Position numbers and translations under genes: made by a program
Assembly (NCBI RefSeq): GCF_024346715.1
Contig: NZ_AP024852.1
Coordinates: 1,736,001 to 1,800,000, forward strand
Direction: 5' to 3'
DNA length: 64,000 nucleotides
Origin: Photobacterium swingsii
GTDB lineage: Bacteria; Pseudomonadota; Gammaproteobacteria; Enterobacterales; Vibrionaceae
Shown: positions 41,606 to 50,894 of the stretch, piece by piece
Layout of the letters: every line of letters begins with the position of its first letter
Position numbering within the stretch: the first letter of the stretch is position 1
Notes under the pieces: generated by a model
What the model was told of the DNA's origin: nothing
Databases searched by the model: none
The model's input: only the letters and a program-made list of their open reading frames with translations

Positions 41606-43324
41606 ATGTCTGTAACATCTGCCTCTGCACGTACTGATTTTCACTTAATGGAAGAACTGAATAAAACGGTAGTTCAAAGTTTAGTGAGTTCGTTTGGTCT
41701 GGATTTTTTATTGTTTGAAGATAAAAAAGGTGGCGAAGTTGCCACTATCCATAACGTGCGTAAGCATCAGAATGGTGAAACAGATATTCATCTTTCTGAA
41801 CAAGTAAAACAGGAATATCAAAATAAAGGTGATTATAAACCTGCTAAGTTAGATGCTGACGGTAAGCCGGTATTCAACAGTAAAGGTAAAGCAGTAAAGG
41901 TTGATCGTTACCATTCTGATGCCGACTACAAAAGCCGTGGCGCAGTGGATAAACAACTGCATCAAGAAGGGCAGTTGTACGATGCATATCGCGACCAAAA
42001 CATGGCATACAACGAGAATCGCCAGCTTGATCACATCATTTCGTCGCATGAGGTGCACAACGATGCAGGTCGCGTACTGGCTGGGCTTGATGGCGTTGAA
42101 CTTGCCAACCAAAGTTCGAATTTTCAATCAACCCATTCGTACATTAACAACCTTAAGTCTGCTCACTCGATGGATGCGTTCTTAGGTGATGTGTTACCAC
42201 GTACCATAGAAACGAAAAAAGCCAACATAGCGCAAAATCGCGAGAAACTGGCAGCCATGCCGACGACGACACCTCAACAACGCCATGAAAAGCGTAAAAT
42301 TGAAGCTAAGATCACGAAAGATCGAGAACATATCGAGGTGCTAGAAAGTCTTGATCACGACAAAATGCGCGAAGCCGATCAACAAGCACGTCAGCAGTAC
42401 GATGGTCAGATCAATGCCACGTATTACAGTAGCAGCAAGTTTTTCAAAAGTACTGCAGTCGAGTCTGCAAAATCAGGCTTTAAAATGGGGATGCGCCAAG
42501 CACTCGGCATGATCATGGCTGAAGTTTGGTTTGAGCTAAAAGAACACATTCCATCACTGTACAAAGATGCACAGGGCAACTTTACCTTGGAGCGTTTTCT
42601 TGACCGCTTAAAGAAAATGGCGGTCGATATTTGGACGCGAATTAAAGCACGTTTTAAAGATATTTTGACCGAGTTCAAAGACGGCGCTATTGGTGGTGTA
42701 CTCTCTAGCTTGACTACCACTGTCATGAATATATTTTTCACGACTCAAAAGTTGATTGGTAAGTTGATCCGAGAAATGTGGACCAGCTTAGTGTCAGCGG
42801 CAAAAATGGTGTTCTTTAACCCAAGTAAGCTATCTGCTGGCGATTTAGCGCGTGAAGTGACCCGTATTTTATCAACGGGTGTCGCAGTCGCTATGGGGGT
42901 TATTTTGAACCAACACCTAGCAACTGTCATGACATTCCCTTTTGGCTCTGAGCTTGCATCATTCATTAGCGCTATTGCCACTGGACTGATGACATTAGGG
43001 GTGACTTACTTTTTGGATCACAGTGAGATGATGCAAAAGGTCTGGAACTTCCTTAATCAATTTAAAAGCGAAGCGCGCCGTACATTAGAATACTTCCAAA
43101 AAGTGAATGCCGAGCTAGATCGCTATTTGGTTGAGTTAGCGGCCCTTGAGTTTAATTTAGACCCACAAGAAATGGCGCAATTTACCGATAGTTTAGTCGC
43201 CGTTAATTGTGAGTATGAGAAAGGCTTGATCCTTACGCAGGAAATCAAAATGCGTGATATTGAATTACCGTTTGAAGCGGGTAACTTAGATAGCACGCGC
43301 AGTTGGTTGAAAAGCTTATGCTAA
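41606..43324 (+). CDS. HNH-like domain protein with membrane C-terminus, 572 aa
   Basis: Second gene of the WYL-linked operon. The N-terminal half contains QLDHIISSHEVHNDAGRVLAG (about 140-160) followed by ELANQSSNFQSTHSYINNLKSAHSM, the spacing of an HNH nuclease with H143 and downstream Asn/His residues. A charged coiled-coil segment follows (about 205-265; KRKIEAKITKDREHIEVLES). The C-terminal half has amphipathic and hydrophobic helices (about 350-390, 415-470, with GVAVAMGVILNQHL and ASFISAIATGLMTLGV), so it is membrane-associated. I start at the ATG at 41606 because TGGAG is ten bases upstream; longer in-frame starts lie inside the hairpin. A membrane-linked nuclease would suit a defence effector; that is inference. 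Confidence 0.72.
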   Translation: MSVTSASARTDFHLMEELNKTVVQSLVSSFGLDFLLFEDKKGGEVATIHNVRKHQNGETDIHLSEQVKQEYQNKGDYKPAKLDADGKPVFNSKGKAVKVDRYHSDADYKSRGAVDKQLHQEGQLYDAYRDQNMAYNENRQLDHIISSHEVHNDAGRVLAGLDGVELANQSSNFQSTHSYINNLKSAHSMDAFLGDVLPRTIETKKANIAQNREKLAAMPTTTPQQRHEKRKIEAKITKDREHIEVLESLDHDKMREADQQARQQYDGQINATYYSSSKFFKSTAVESAKSGFKMGMRQALGMIMAEVWFELKEHIPSLYKDAQGNFTLERFLDRLKKMAVDIWTRIKARFKDILTEFKDGAIGGVLSSLTTTVMNIFFTTQKLIGKLIREMWTSLVSAAKMVFFNPSKLSAGDLAREVTRILSTGVAVAMGVILNQHLATVMTFPFGSELASFISAIATGLMTLGVTYFLDHSEMMQKVWNFLNQFKSEARRTLEYFQKVNAELDRYLVELAALEFNLDPQEMAQFTDSLVAVNCEYEKGLILTQEIKMRDIELPFEAGNLDSTRSWLKSLC

Positions 43325-43665
43325 CCGAAAAGCTAAAACCATTTCCGTGTAACGGGTGTGGGAAGTGCTGTGCGAACGTTCACCTGTCAGAAATAACGCT
43401 GCCACTAAGTCGAGGTGATGGCATATGCCGTCACCTTGATACCGCGACGAGGCGTTGTAAAATTTATGATAACAGGCCAGAGATTTGCCAAGTAGAACGG
43501 CAATATCGAGAAAACTATGCAGAGCAGTTTTCTTGGGATGAGTTTATCGCGATTAATCTAGAAATCTGCGAAAACCTACCTGATAGAATCGCAGCAAATA
43601 GCCTAGATCTAGCCAGTGGGATAAGCGATCAACTACTTAAAGATGAAGAGATAAATGCTAGATAA
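43318..43665 (+). CDS. YkgJ-like Cys-cluster (putative zinc/iron-chelating) protein, 115 aa
   Basis: Third gene of the operon. FPCNGCGKCCANVHLSEITL followed by CRHLDTATRRCKIYDNRPEICQV matches the YkgJ/UPF0153 family (CxxCxxCC...C...C...RPxxC), thought to bind zinc or an iron-sulfur cluster. The ATG at 43318 overlaps the stop of the upstream gene (ATGCTAA), so translation is coupled. Small single-domain member. Its role in the operon is unknown; metal or redox sensing is possible. Confidence 0.85.
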   Translation: MLTEKLKPFPCNGCGKCCANVHLSEITLPLSRGDGICRHLDTATRRCKIYDNRPEICQVERQYRENYAEQFSWDEFIAINLEICENLPDRIAANSLDLASGISDQLLKDEEINAR

Positions 43666-43984
43666 AATTGAATCGGCGTTGGATAAGTTTAATGCTTCAG
43701 CGGCTGAGGCGAAAACTGTCGTTGAAAGTTCGAAAAATCTGACACTAGAGGCGAAAGAGTTAGCGCCAATGCTCGACTTGGTTGATGAACGTATTCAAAA
43801 AGCCGCCGTAAATCTAAAAAAAGAAGTGCTAGCAACGATCGACCAAGCACATGCTAAACACAAGCAGGAAATGGAAGCACGATTTACAATAGAGCGAAGC
43901 CATCAAAAAAAGATGTTATTGCTTAACGTGGGTATCGCGACCATGGCTGTTATTACATTCATCTTTCAGCGTATTCTTAGCTAG
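43655..43984 (+). CDS. coiled-coil protein with C-terminal membrane anchor, 109 aa
   Basis: Fourth gene, overlapping the third by 11 bases. Residues 1-80 are a charged helix with heptad-like spacing (DKFNASAAEAKTVVESSKNL, ERIQKAAVNLKKEVLATID). Residues 86-105 are a single hydrophobic helix (MLLLNVGIATMAVITFIF), giving a tail-anchored topology. No family recognised. It could be an adaptor holding the other products at the inner membrane. Confidence 0.75.
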   Translation: MLDKIESALDKFNASAAEAKTVVESSKNLTLEAKELAPMLDLVDERIQKAAVNLKKEVLATIDQAHAKHKQEMEARFTIERSHQKKMLLLNVGIATMAVITFIFQRILS

Positions 43985-44013
43985 TTTAACTAAACAAAGG
44001 AACCTCAATAACC

Positions 44014-44856
44014 GTGCTCAGTAAACTCAAAGCCATTAAAGCGGCATTACCCCGTGTTAATCCCACTCAACCAACATCAGATCCGAGCTCAGCCGTTGAG
44101 TTACACGTTATTCGAGAGGGTAAGCACAAGTCGGCCTCCAGTGCAGCAACAGTATTAGTGATTAACGGTTTCATGTCTGGCAAAGGTTGTGATGTTTCTG
44201 ACTGGCTAGAAGTTGTTGATGCCTTATACCCAGATCATAAAGTGATCCATGTAAAATGGAAGGCAGGTAACTTGAGCGATTTGCTGTTGGATGAAGGCCT
44301 AGTTCAGTTAATGCCAAGCGTGACCACGCAAGACTCATTAATCAAAAAATTAGGTGTGGCTGGCTTTTCAGCGATCAATAAAGTATCGGGTCATTGGCGT
44401 AAAGCGTTCGCTGAAACTGAAGTTGTAGGGGCTGCACTGGCCAATTTGATTGAACAAGATCCTGAATTAGATGCTTGTGTTTTGATGGGGCACTCACTGG
44501 GTGCGCGTATTATTCGCCATACGATGGAAAGGCTAACAACCAACAAAGTCAGCCAGTGTTATTTGCTTGCTGGCGCGGTGTCATCACACTCCAAATTGTG
44601 GAAAACGATTTTCGATACCCATGCTGATACCGTCTTTATTAACTGCATGAGTAAAACGGACTCGGTACTGAAATATGCCTACAAAGCGGGGACGTTATTC
44701 CGTGAGTCACCGATTGGTTTACATGCGTTAGAGCATAAAAGCCACACGGCAATTACTAACCTTGATGTGACTGACGTTGCCAGTAAGCATACCAAGTTTA
44801 AGCACAAAGCCTTGGGTGAGTTGTTGAAGAAAGCATTTTCTGACGTGAAATCCTGA
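44014..44856 (+). CDS. DUF726/TMCO4-like alpha/beta hydrolase, 280 aa
   Basis: Last gene of the operon, GTG start with AAAGGAAC upstream. Alpha/beta-hydrolase features: ATVLVINGFMSGKGCDVSDW (first strand and oxyanion region), VLMGHSLGARII with the nucleophile Ser in GHSLGA (about residue 160), then YLLAGAVSSHSKLW and IGLHALEHKSHTAITNLDVT. The pattern follows DUF726 proteins of eukaryotic TMCO4 type, probably lipid or ester hydrolases. No secretion signal. With membrane proteins encoded upstream, a lipase or thioesterase acting on the inner membrane is a reasonable guess. Confidence 0.82.
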   Translation: MLSKLKAIKAALPRVNPTQPTSDPSSAVELHVIREGKHKSASSAATVLVINGFMSGKGCDVSDWLEVVDALYPDHKVIHVKWKAGNLSDLLLDEGLVQLMPSVTTQDSLIKKLGVAGFSAINKVSGHWRKAFAETEVVGAALANLIEQDPELDACVLMGHSLGARIIRHTMERLTTNKVSQCYLLAGAVSSHSKLWKTIFDTHADTVFINCMSKTDSVLKYAYKAGTLFRESPIGLHALEHKSHTAITNLDVTDVASKHTKFKHKALGELLKKAFSDVKS

Positions 44857-44902
44857 GTAGAAGGATCGCGAGATCCTAAAATAAAGAGACAAGGACGTTT
44901 AA

Positions 44903-45253
44903 ATGAATATTAGCCAATTTTCAGCGCTGACTGGATTGTCGCCTCATACCTTAAGGTATTACGAAAAGATTGGTTTGTTAGCATCTGTTTCTAGAAACCA
45001 AAGTGGTCATCGTAATTATTCAAAGAGAGACCAAGAGTGGGTCGCTTTCATTACTCGTCTTAAAGAAACGGGTATGCCGTTGAATCAGATCATGGAGTAC
45101 GCAAAATTGCGTGAACAAGGGATTGAAACCGCGGATCAAAGGAAAGACCTGCTTGAACAGCATTCAGACAACCTTCAAAAAAGAATAGCAAGTGAAGTTG
45201 ACCACTTAGAAGCGTTGAAGAAGAAAATTGACTATTACAATCAGCTAATTTAA
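44903..45253 (+). CDS. MerR family transcriptional regulator, 116 aa
   Basis: N-terminal MerR winged HTH (ISQFSALTGLSPHTLRYYEKIGLL, split at residues 2-27; NQSGHRNYSKRDQEWVAFI) and an antiparallel dimer helix at about 75-115. No cysteine effector site, so it belongs to the non-metal MerR group near YyaN/AdhR. It directly precedes the CMD-like gene, and its probable operator lies between them. Confidence 0.9.
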   Translation: MNISQFSALTGLSPHTLRYYEKIGLLASVSRNQSGHRNYSKRDQEWVAFITRLKETGMPLNQIMEYAKLREQGIETADQRKDLLEQHSDNLQKRIASEVDHLEALKKKIDYYNQLI

Positions 45254-45255
45254 CC

Positions 45256-45286
45256 ATTGACTTAGAGTTAACTCTAACAAGTATCG
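45256..45286 (+). promoter_or_regulatory. MerR-type promoter with 19-bp spacer and operator palindrome
   Basis: TTGACT (-35, 45256-45261) and TATCGT (-10, 45281-45286) are 19 bp apart, the overlong spacing that MerR activators correct. The palindrome TTAGAGTTAACTCTAA (45261-45276) fills the spacer and is the likely binding site. It drives the CMD-like gene. Confidence 0.75.
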
Positions 45287-45318
45287 TCGCTTTAATGTTT
45301 ATTAACTGGAGTGTAAAA

Positions 45319-45696
45319 ATGGACAATCAACGATATGTTAATGGGTTAAACAAGCTAAATGAGATTGATGGCGAAGCAGGGCAAAATGTCATAAAGAGTT
45401 TGAATGATATTTGCCCCGATCTTGCTAAATACATCATTGAGTATCCCTTTGGTGATATTTATCAACGTGATGGCCTTGATTTAAGAACAAGAGAGTTAGT
45501 CACGGTTGCGGCATTAACGGCTCTAGGTAACTGTCAGCCGCAATTAAATGTGCATATTAATGGTGCGTTGAATGTTGGCTGTACACCCAAGGCGATCACC
45601 GAAGTGATCCTACAAATGTCTGTTTATGCGGGCTTTCCCGCATCATTAAATGGGATGTTCGTTGCTAAAGAAGTCTTTAAATTACGTGAAGAATAA
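45319..45696 (+). CDS. carboxymuconolactone decarboxylase-like (AhpD-fold) protein, 125 aa
   Basis: CMD family: [59 protein letters not shown] (residues 55-115) with the conserved Arg-Glu-hydrophobic start and the H-x-x-x-A-L helix. The peroxidatic CxxC of AhpD is absent, though Cys near 75 and 92 occur. The ATG at 45319 has TGGAG upstream. Controlled by MerR upstream. A truncated second copy of its 3' end lies at 47766. Confidence 0.88.
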   Translation: MDNQRYVNGLNKLNEIDGEAGQNVIKSLNDICPDLAKYIIEYPFGDIYQRDGLDLRTRELVTVAALTALGNCQPQLNVHINGALNVGCTPKAITEVILQMSVYAGFPASLNGMFVAKEVFKLREE

Positions 45697-45747
45697 GTTG
45701 TACAAAGCAATTTTCACATGCGTTAATTCTATTAGTAAGCGATTAAT

Positions 45748-45785
45748 AAACGATAAAGCAGCTATTTCTAGCTGCTTTATCGTTT
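45748..45785. terminator. long hairpin terminator after the CMD-like gene
   Basis: Perfect 17-bp arms AAACGATAAAGCAGCTA / TAGCTGCTTTATCGTTT around a four-base loop. Confidence 0.8.
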
Positions 45786-46178
45786 ATAGGTGTAAGCAGA
45801 CCGATTAACCTTGCCATCGATAGTCCTCATTTTATGTGTCTGAATATTGATGATGGCACTGCTATGGTTAGAGCTATGCATATAGGCCTCTTAAATATCA
45901 ATATGATAATCAGCTAACCTAATAAAGACTCCCATTTAATGAAGGTTTTTCATTTTGGTTTAAATGTACGTCTGTTTATTATTTGGTCGATCAAGTCAAT
46001 ATGGAAGGTAAAAGCAATATTTAACTCACATTTTAAATGGTTTCCTATTATAATCACCCATATTCAACTAGTTGATATGGCTTTGGTTTTACTTTGTTGG
46101 GGTTGGGTTTTCGCAGGTATTCACATACTGAATACTATCTATGCATTTTATTGTTTTTTATTTAAAAGAGGGTTAATC

Positions 46179-46793
46179 GTGCCATATGTGTTTTTGATAC
46201 TAGCTGTTATCTTACTTGGAGGTTGTGCTTCTAAGACTGAATCTAAATGGATATACCAAACGAGAAAAGCCACACAAGAAGAGGTTAGCAAAGCAAAAAT
46301 AGAATGTGACTGGGATTTAAAGCTTGATCTTGCTTATCGACAGATATTATTGTCCCCATCAGCTAAGATTACACCTGAAATTAATTCTATTTATAAATCA
46401 ATGAGGCGTTGTATGGCGATACAAGGTTTTATCTCTGAATCAATAATTGAGAAAAACACAAATACAATGTTAGCTGAAGTCACAAAAAGAAATAATGAAT
46501 CATGTCCTATTATCATTGATGAATATACTAAGCTCGACCGTATATATAGTACTGACAAGCAGTACATTGCATTGTATACACTTACGGGGTTGAACTTTGA
46601 TTATATTGACAAATATGAGTTTTTTACAAAAATAAAAAAGGCACTTATTGAAAATGTTTGCTCAAACTATATCAATATAGCATTTATGAATAATGGTGTT
46701 GATTTTAATTATATTTATAAAGATGATAATCAAAATGAAGTTATTTCTATAATAATCGAAAAGTCTGATTGTGTAGACGAAAGTGTTTTATAA
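46179..46793 (+). CDS. lipoprotein of unknown function, 204 aa
   Basis: Lipoprotein signal at the N-terminus (PYVFLILAVILLGGCASK) with lipobox LGGC, so it is probably acylated at Cys16. GTG start at 46179 with AAGAGGG six bases upstream. The frame is open for another 80 codons upstream but these lack a ribosome binding site and would bury the signal, so I reject them. The mature part is Lys/Asn/Ile-rich, with Cys residues at intervals (IECDWDL, MRRCMAIQG, ESCPIII, ENVCSNY). Family not recognised. Next to an accessory signal peptidase in a segment flanked by repeats. Confidence 0.7.
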   Translation: MPYVFLILAVILLGGCASKTESKWIYQTRKATQEEVSKAKIECDWDLKLDLAYRQILLSPSAKITPEINSIYKSMRRCMAIQGFISESIIEKNTNTMLAEVTKRNNESCPIIIDEYTKLDRIYSTDKQYIALYTLTGLNFDYIDKYEFFTKIKKALIENVCSNYINIAFMNNGVDFNYIYKDDNQNEVISIIIEKSDCVDESVL

Positions 46794-46844
46794 AATTAAA
46801 GATGTAATGTTAAATTTATTGTGGTTTTTGCTTAAGGAGTGAGT

Positions 46845-47741
46845 GTGGGTACGTTTTGGAAACCAAATATCTTGGTCGTAATCGTCTTAGGGTTAATAGT
46901 TCAGCCATTTGTTTTTCTTTATGTTAATAAACCAAGGTACTTTGTTTTATACTTTCTATTACTGATAGGTGTAATGATATTTTCGCCTGATTTTATCGGT
47001 GCTTTCATTCTAATATGTCCTATTCATGGCTATATCATTGCTCGAAGATATAAAGGTCAAGGTGTCAGACCTTGGTTTGCTCGATGGTGGGCCACTATAC
47101 TTTGTTTTTTAGTTATGCTTTCTCTACTGATTACAATTCGAGTGTTTTTCTTCGATTTATTTAGAGTACCTGCTAACTCTATGAGTCCTTTTTTGAATCC
47201 AGGCGACAAAGTGGTGGTGGATAAGCGAGGGTTTGGTAATTATAGATATTTTGGAATGCAGTTTTCGAAAATACCTGCATCAGTTAATTTAGAAAGAGGG
47301 GATGTGATTGTTTTTCAATATCCAAAGAACACTAGTATTGATTTTGTGAAAAGAATTGTAGCTTTACCGGGGGATAAAATTACATATATAAACAAAAAAA
47401 TTCAGATTGAAAAATATTGCAGTAAAACTAGTTGTAGCGGGGATGGTAATAGCGATTATTTAAATATTGTGAGAAATGATAAAGGTAAATTACTTGATAA
47501 AGGCCTTTGGCTATATGAAGAATATGCTGGTAATAATAAATACGACATTTTGATAGATAAAACAAAAAAAGATAGAACGAGTAAGTACTTTACTCAAGAA
47601 AATTCTAAAGTTGGTGAGTGGATCGTTCCTTTAGGGCACTATTTTGTCTTAGGTGATTATAGAGATAAAAGCTTTGATAGTCGTTATTGGGGCTTTGTTC
47701 CGCAAGGAAATATAATTGGAACTGTAGCAATAGCTTGGTAA
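46845..47741 (+). CDS. accessory signal peptidase I (LepB-like, S26), 298 aa
   Basis: Four hydrophobic segments in the first 110 residues, then the S26 catalytic domain: RVPANSMSPFLNPGD with Ser112, VDKRGFGNYR, FVKRIVALPGDKI with Lys169, and FVLGDYRDKSFDSRYWGFVP (box E). Serine/lysine dyad complete. The main lepB normally sits beside lepA; this copy is isolated and has an extended, DUF-like N-terminal membrane part, so it may process special substrates, perhaps linked to the neighbouring lipoprotein. I favour the GTG at 46845, since AAGGAG ends at 46839 and the earlier GTG overlaps it. Confidence 0.88.
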   Translation: MGTFWKPNILVVIVLGLIVQPFVFLYVNKPRYFVLYFLLLIGVMIFSPDFIGAFILICPIHGYIIARRYKGQGVRPWFARWWATILCFLVMLSLLITIRVFFFDLFRVPANSMSPFLNPGDKVVVDKRGFGNYRYFGMQFSKIPASVNLERGDVIVFQYPKNTSIDFVKRIVALPGDKITYINKKIQIEKYCSKTSCSGDGNSDYLNIVRNDKGKLLDKGLWLYEEYAGNNKYDILIDKTKKDRTSKYFTQENSKVGEWIVPLGHYFVLGDYRDKSFDSRYWGFVPQGNIIGTVAIAW

Positions 47742-47765
47742 TTTGTAAAAGATAACTGCTACAGT

Positions 47766-47925
47766 AATTAAATGTGCATATTAATGGTGCGTTGAATGTT
47801 GGCTGTACGCCCAAGGCGATCACCGAAGTGATCCTACAAATGTCTGTTTATGCGGGCTTTCCCGCATCATTAAATGGGATGTTCGTTGCTAAAGAAGTCT
47901 TCGAATCACGCAATGAATTGACATA
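47766..47925 (+). pseudogene. truncated second copy of the CMD-like gene 3' end
   Basis: 47766-47901 repeats 45542-45677 with one visible mismatch in 136 bp. It then diverges into its own C-terminus (SRNELT, stop) instead of KLREE. There is no 5' half, start or ribosome binding site. Together with the intact gene it flanks a 2.1-kb segment carrying the lipoprotein and signal peptidase genes. Confidence 0.85.
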
Positions 47926-47990
47926 GTAGAGTCACTAAGTGTTAGCTGGTAGATTTCGCCTTACCTGAAAGTGAACAATGTTAATTAAAG

Positions 47991-48019
47991 TGATGGGAGA
48001 GCGTTGAGCGTTCCCATCA
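47991..48019. terminator. hairpin between the CMD remnant and yidZ
   Basis: TGATGGGA / TCCCATCA with a 13-base loop, followed by TTTACTT. It may terminate transcription from either side. Confidence 0.55.
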
Positions 48020-48073
48020 TTTACTTGTTATCACGTGTTTGGCTGATGAAAATGGGGCACAGATACTTAATTC

Positions 48074-49027
48074 TTATTGGCAATATAGCTGCTTAATTGT
48101 CTCTTTCAGCCACTGAATCTTAGGGTTATGGCCATTTCTTTTATGCCAGATCATAGTGAACGGAATACTGAGCTTGGCGTGTGCTTCTGCTTCTAAAGGA
48201 ATAGGTAAGCAGATGAGATCTGGATGTAATTGCTGGGTATATTGCTGGCAATATTGAGGTGCAGTGGTGATCATGTCGTGCCCTGATTGTGCCGCCATAA
48301 ACAGTGATTGTTCAAAACTTGCCATGGTTAGTGCGACATTACGGGTCAAACCGTTTTCAGCGAGCACTTCGTCTAGCGCCCAAGATTCGCTCTTTTCCCA
48401 CACAATATTGATGTGCGGGTACTGCAAGAATGCCTCTAGATCCCAATCTTGTTGTAATGCTGGATGGTCTTTGTGTAAGAAGATCACAGGTGAATCATGA
48501 AACAAGACTTCAAAGTCGATGAAATACGGTAGTAAATCGAGGGATTCTTTCGAGCGTGGGTGCGATTCTCGCCCTGTAAAACCAATATCCGTTTCGCCCT
48601 GAATGATTGATTCGAGTGAGTCGTAATCCCAGTTTTTAACTTTGATTTTTGCGGCTGGATAAGTGCGGTAAATTTCTTGTGATAGCGCATTAAACATAAG
48701 CAGCAAGAGTGGCGATTCTATGGTGAGATTGAATTGCACCCCTTCAGGCTTATTATCGTTTCGCATAGCTAAAAGTTGGCTGCCAATTTGCAGCCAGTCT
48801 GAAAGATCTTGTGACATACTCTGTGCGAGAGTCGTCGGCCGTAGCCCTTGTGGCGTTTTGACAAATAAAGGGTCGTCGAACCAATCGCGAAGCTTCGTCA
48901 GTGATTTACTCACCGTTGATGGTGTTACATTCAACTTCTTTGCTGTCTTAGAGACACTTTGCTCCTGTAATAGCAGCTGCAAAGTGGACAGTAAGTTAAG
49001 ATCAAGCCGTGCTAACGATTTCTTCAT
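48074..49027 (-). CDS. yidZ: LysR family regulator YidZ, 317 aa
   Basis: Closely follows the Escherichia coli YidZ pattern: [84 protein letters not shown] and [18 protein letters not shown] at 8-50, effector domain from 90. YidZ is a LysR regulator reported to affect anaerobic nitric oxide protection. Its start overlaps the end of mdtL by 26 bases, and the mdtL-yidZ adjacency is also found in E. coli. Confidence 0.93.
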   Translation of the reverse strand: MKKSLARLDLNLLSTLQLLLQEQSVSKTAKKLNVTPSTVSKSLTKLRDWFDDPLFVKTPQGLRPTTLAQSMSQDLSDWLQIGSQLLAMRNDNKPEGVQFNLTIESPLLLLMFNALSQEIYRTYPAAKIKVKNWDYDSLESIIQGETDIGFTGRESHPRSKESLDLLPYFIDFEVLFHDSPVIFLHKDHPALQQDWDLEAFLQYPHINIVWEKSESWALDEVLAENGLTRNVALTMASFEQSLFMAAQSGHDMITTAPQYCQQYTQQLHPDLICLPIPLEAEAHAKLSIPFTMIWHKRNGHNPKIQWLKETIKQLYCQ

Positions 49028-50216
49028 TGGTCGAATAATTTAAGGATGGCGATGGCACCAATAGTATTAGAGCGACGCAGATAATGCCACCAAACGCTAA
49101 TACTATCGCCAGCATATTCAGTGCGTTAACACCGATTATCCCCATAAACCAAATAAATAGGGCAGAACTACACACTTGTGCGATACCCAACAAAGAGCTT
49201 GCCATACCCGCACGTAATGCGAATGGGCTGAGCGCTTGGCTCATCGCCACCCCAAAACCTAGCGAGAAGCCACCACAGATAAGTGCAAAGCCAAGTAAAT
49301 TAAATGAAGCACTGAGTTCAGCTATGGATGTAATCAGTAAAACTAACCCAGCTATCAGCAACAGTGTTTGAGAAACAAGCATTAAGGTACGTTGCTTAAA
49401 GACAGACAGTGCAAATGGTGCTGAAAACGAGGTGATCATACTCACCAAAGCTGTTAACGCCATGACGGATGAATAGTCACCGCGGCTGTAGCCCATGCTG
49501 CCCATGACCAGCATAGGTGAGGTATTCACATAGGTAAGAATAGTCGTGACACCAATAGAGGTAATGATCAAACGGCTGACGAAAAAGCGCTCCAAGAAGG
49601 GTTCTTGTTTAGTAGCAGTCTTTACGGTTTGATCTTGTTTGCCTGCGTTGATGCGGGATGTTTTGTGCTGATTGGTTTCTCGTAATACAAACACTGCGAT
49701 TAAACATACCAAGACGCCCATTGATGCCATGGTAGTAAATAAGGTCGGCCACGGAAATTTCAACATGATTAAGTGCCCAAGTACAGGCGCTAATACAGGC
49801 ACAATACAAGTGATCCCATTGATCATTGATAGCACTTTGGCACGGCGTTGATCGTCTAAGGTATCGCGCAATATTGCAAAAGCGACAACGTAACAGGAGC
49901 CAGCGCCTATACCTTGAGCAAAGCGTGCGATTAAGAAGGTTGAACTGCTTTCAGCCAGGCCGCCTAGTTGAGAGGCGAGCGCAAAGGTGATCGCCCCAAA
50001 AATAGCAATGGGTTTACGCCCCATTGAATCTGAAAGTTTGCCTGCAAACAGCATGGTGGTTGCCATACCAGCAAGATAAATAGAAAAAGCGATATGAAGC
50101 TGAGACTCACTTGCCCCAAGATCTTGCGCAATATGCGGTAAACCGACTAAGTACAAATCAATCGCGGTGGGGTAAAGCAGAACAAGCGCAAAACTACAAA
50201 GAAGATAACGAACCAT
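49002..50216 (-). CDS. mdtL: multidrug efflux MFS transporter MdtL, 404 aa
   Basis: Twelve-helix DHA1 transporter very like E. coli Mdt[60 protein letters not shown] (motif A), [22 protein letters not shown] and [23 protein letters not shown]. Exports drugs such as chloramphenicol-type compounds in relatives. First gene of the mdtL-yidZ pair, transcribed leftwards. Confidence 0.94.
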   Translation of the reverse strand: MVRYLLCSFALVLLYPTAIDLYLVGLPHIAQDLGASESQLHIAFSIYLAGMATTMLFAGKLSDSMGRKPIAIFGAITFALASQLGGLAESSSTFLIARFAQGIGAGSCYVVAFAILRDTLDDQRRAKVLSMINGITCIVPVLAPVLGHLIMLKFPWPTLFTTMASMGVLVCLIAVFVLRETNQHKTSRINAGKQDQTVKTATKQEPFLERFFVSRLIITSIGVTTILTYVNTSPMLVMGSMGYSRGDYSSVMALTALVSMITSFSAPFALSVFKQRTLMLVSQTLLLIAGLVLLITSIAELSASFNLLGFALICGGFSLGFGVAMSQALSPFALRAGMASSLLGIAQVCSSALFIWFMGIIGVNALNMLAIVLAFGGIICVALILLVPSPSLNYSTNEEIVSTA

Positions 50217-50418
50217 GAAAACCTCACTAAAATGTTGCGAGGATATTAGCCGTCAAACCAAATGGAAGCGAGTTACTAATCTGACAACAGGTATTTCCAT
50301 TTAGGACAACCCTTAACATTGTGATGGGTTTTCTTATATCGACAGGGCAAGACGAGGCCCTAGGCGCTTATGGTAAAGTGTTAATCAAATATCAAAGGTA
50401 TTAGCGCTACGAGGGGTT

Positions 50419-50826
50419 ATGGATATTCAAAGAATCACATGGGATCAAGCTTTGTCAGTTAGGCACACTGTACTTTGGCCGACGAAGCCGCCTCTATTTT
50501 GTAAGGTGGAGGGTGATGAAACGGCAATACACTATGGCGCATTTATTGATAACAACTTGGTCTGCGTTGCTTCCATTTATATTGATGATGGCTCTGCGAG
50601 GCTAAGGAAGTTTGCGACCTTACCTGACTTTCAAGGTAAAGGTATTGGAACAAAAGTTATAGAGCGTGCAGTTGAAGAACTCAAAGCATACGGTGTTTGT
50701 TACTTTTGGTGCGATGCGCGTATTAGTGCTTTAGGTTTTTATCAAAGGTTTGATTTCAAAGCACAAGGGGAAGTGTTTAAAAAATCGGATGTATCGTATT
50801 ATCAAATGGCGGTTAAATGGGAATAA
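50419..50826 (+). CDS. GNAT family N-acetyltransferase, 135 aa
   Basis: Compact GNAT: ARLRKFATLPDFQGKGIGTKVIERAV (beta4 and acetyl-CoA loop, about 65-90), YFWCDARISALGFYQRFDFKAQG (beta5 to C-terminal GF-like motif). The start is preceded by GAGGGG. Short length matches ElaA/YjdJ-like small GNATs. Substrate unknown. Not flanked by attC. Confidence 0.9.
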   Translation: MDIQRITWDQALSVRHTVLWPTKPPLFCKVEGDETAIHYGAFIDNNLVCVASIYIDDGSARLRKFATLPDFQGKGIGTKVIERAVEELKAYGVCYFWCDARISALGFYQRFDFKAQGEVFKKSDVSYYQMAVKWE

Positions 50827-50894
50827 GCCGTTTTATAGTTCACTTTCAAACTATAAACCTTTAGTCAGTATGAACTTGAGTTGGCAGTAAGGGG

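Noticed and set aside
45939-46178. 80-residue N-terminal extension of the lipoprotein
   Set aside because: No ribosome binding site and it would bury the lipoprotein signal; GTG 46179 is better supported.
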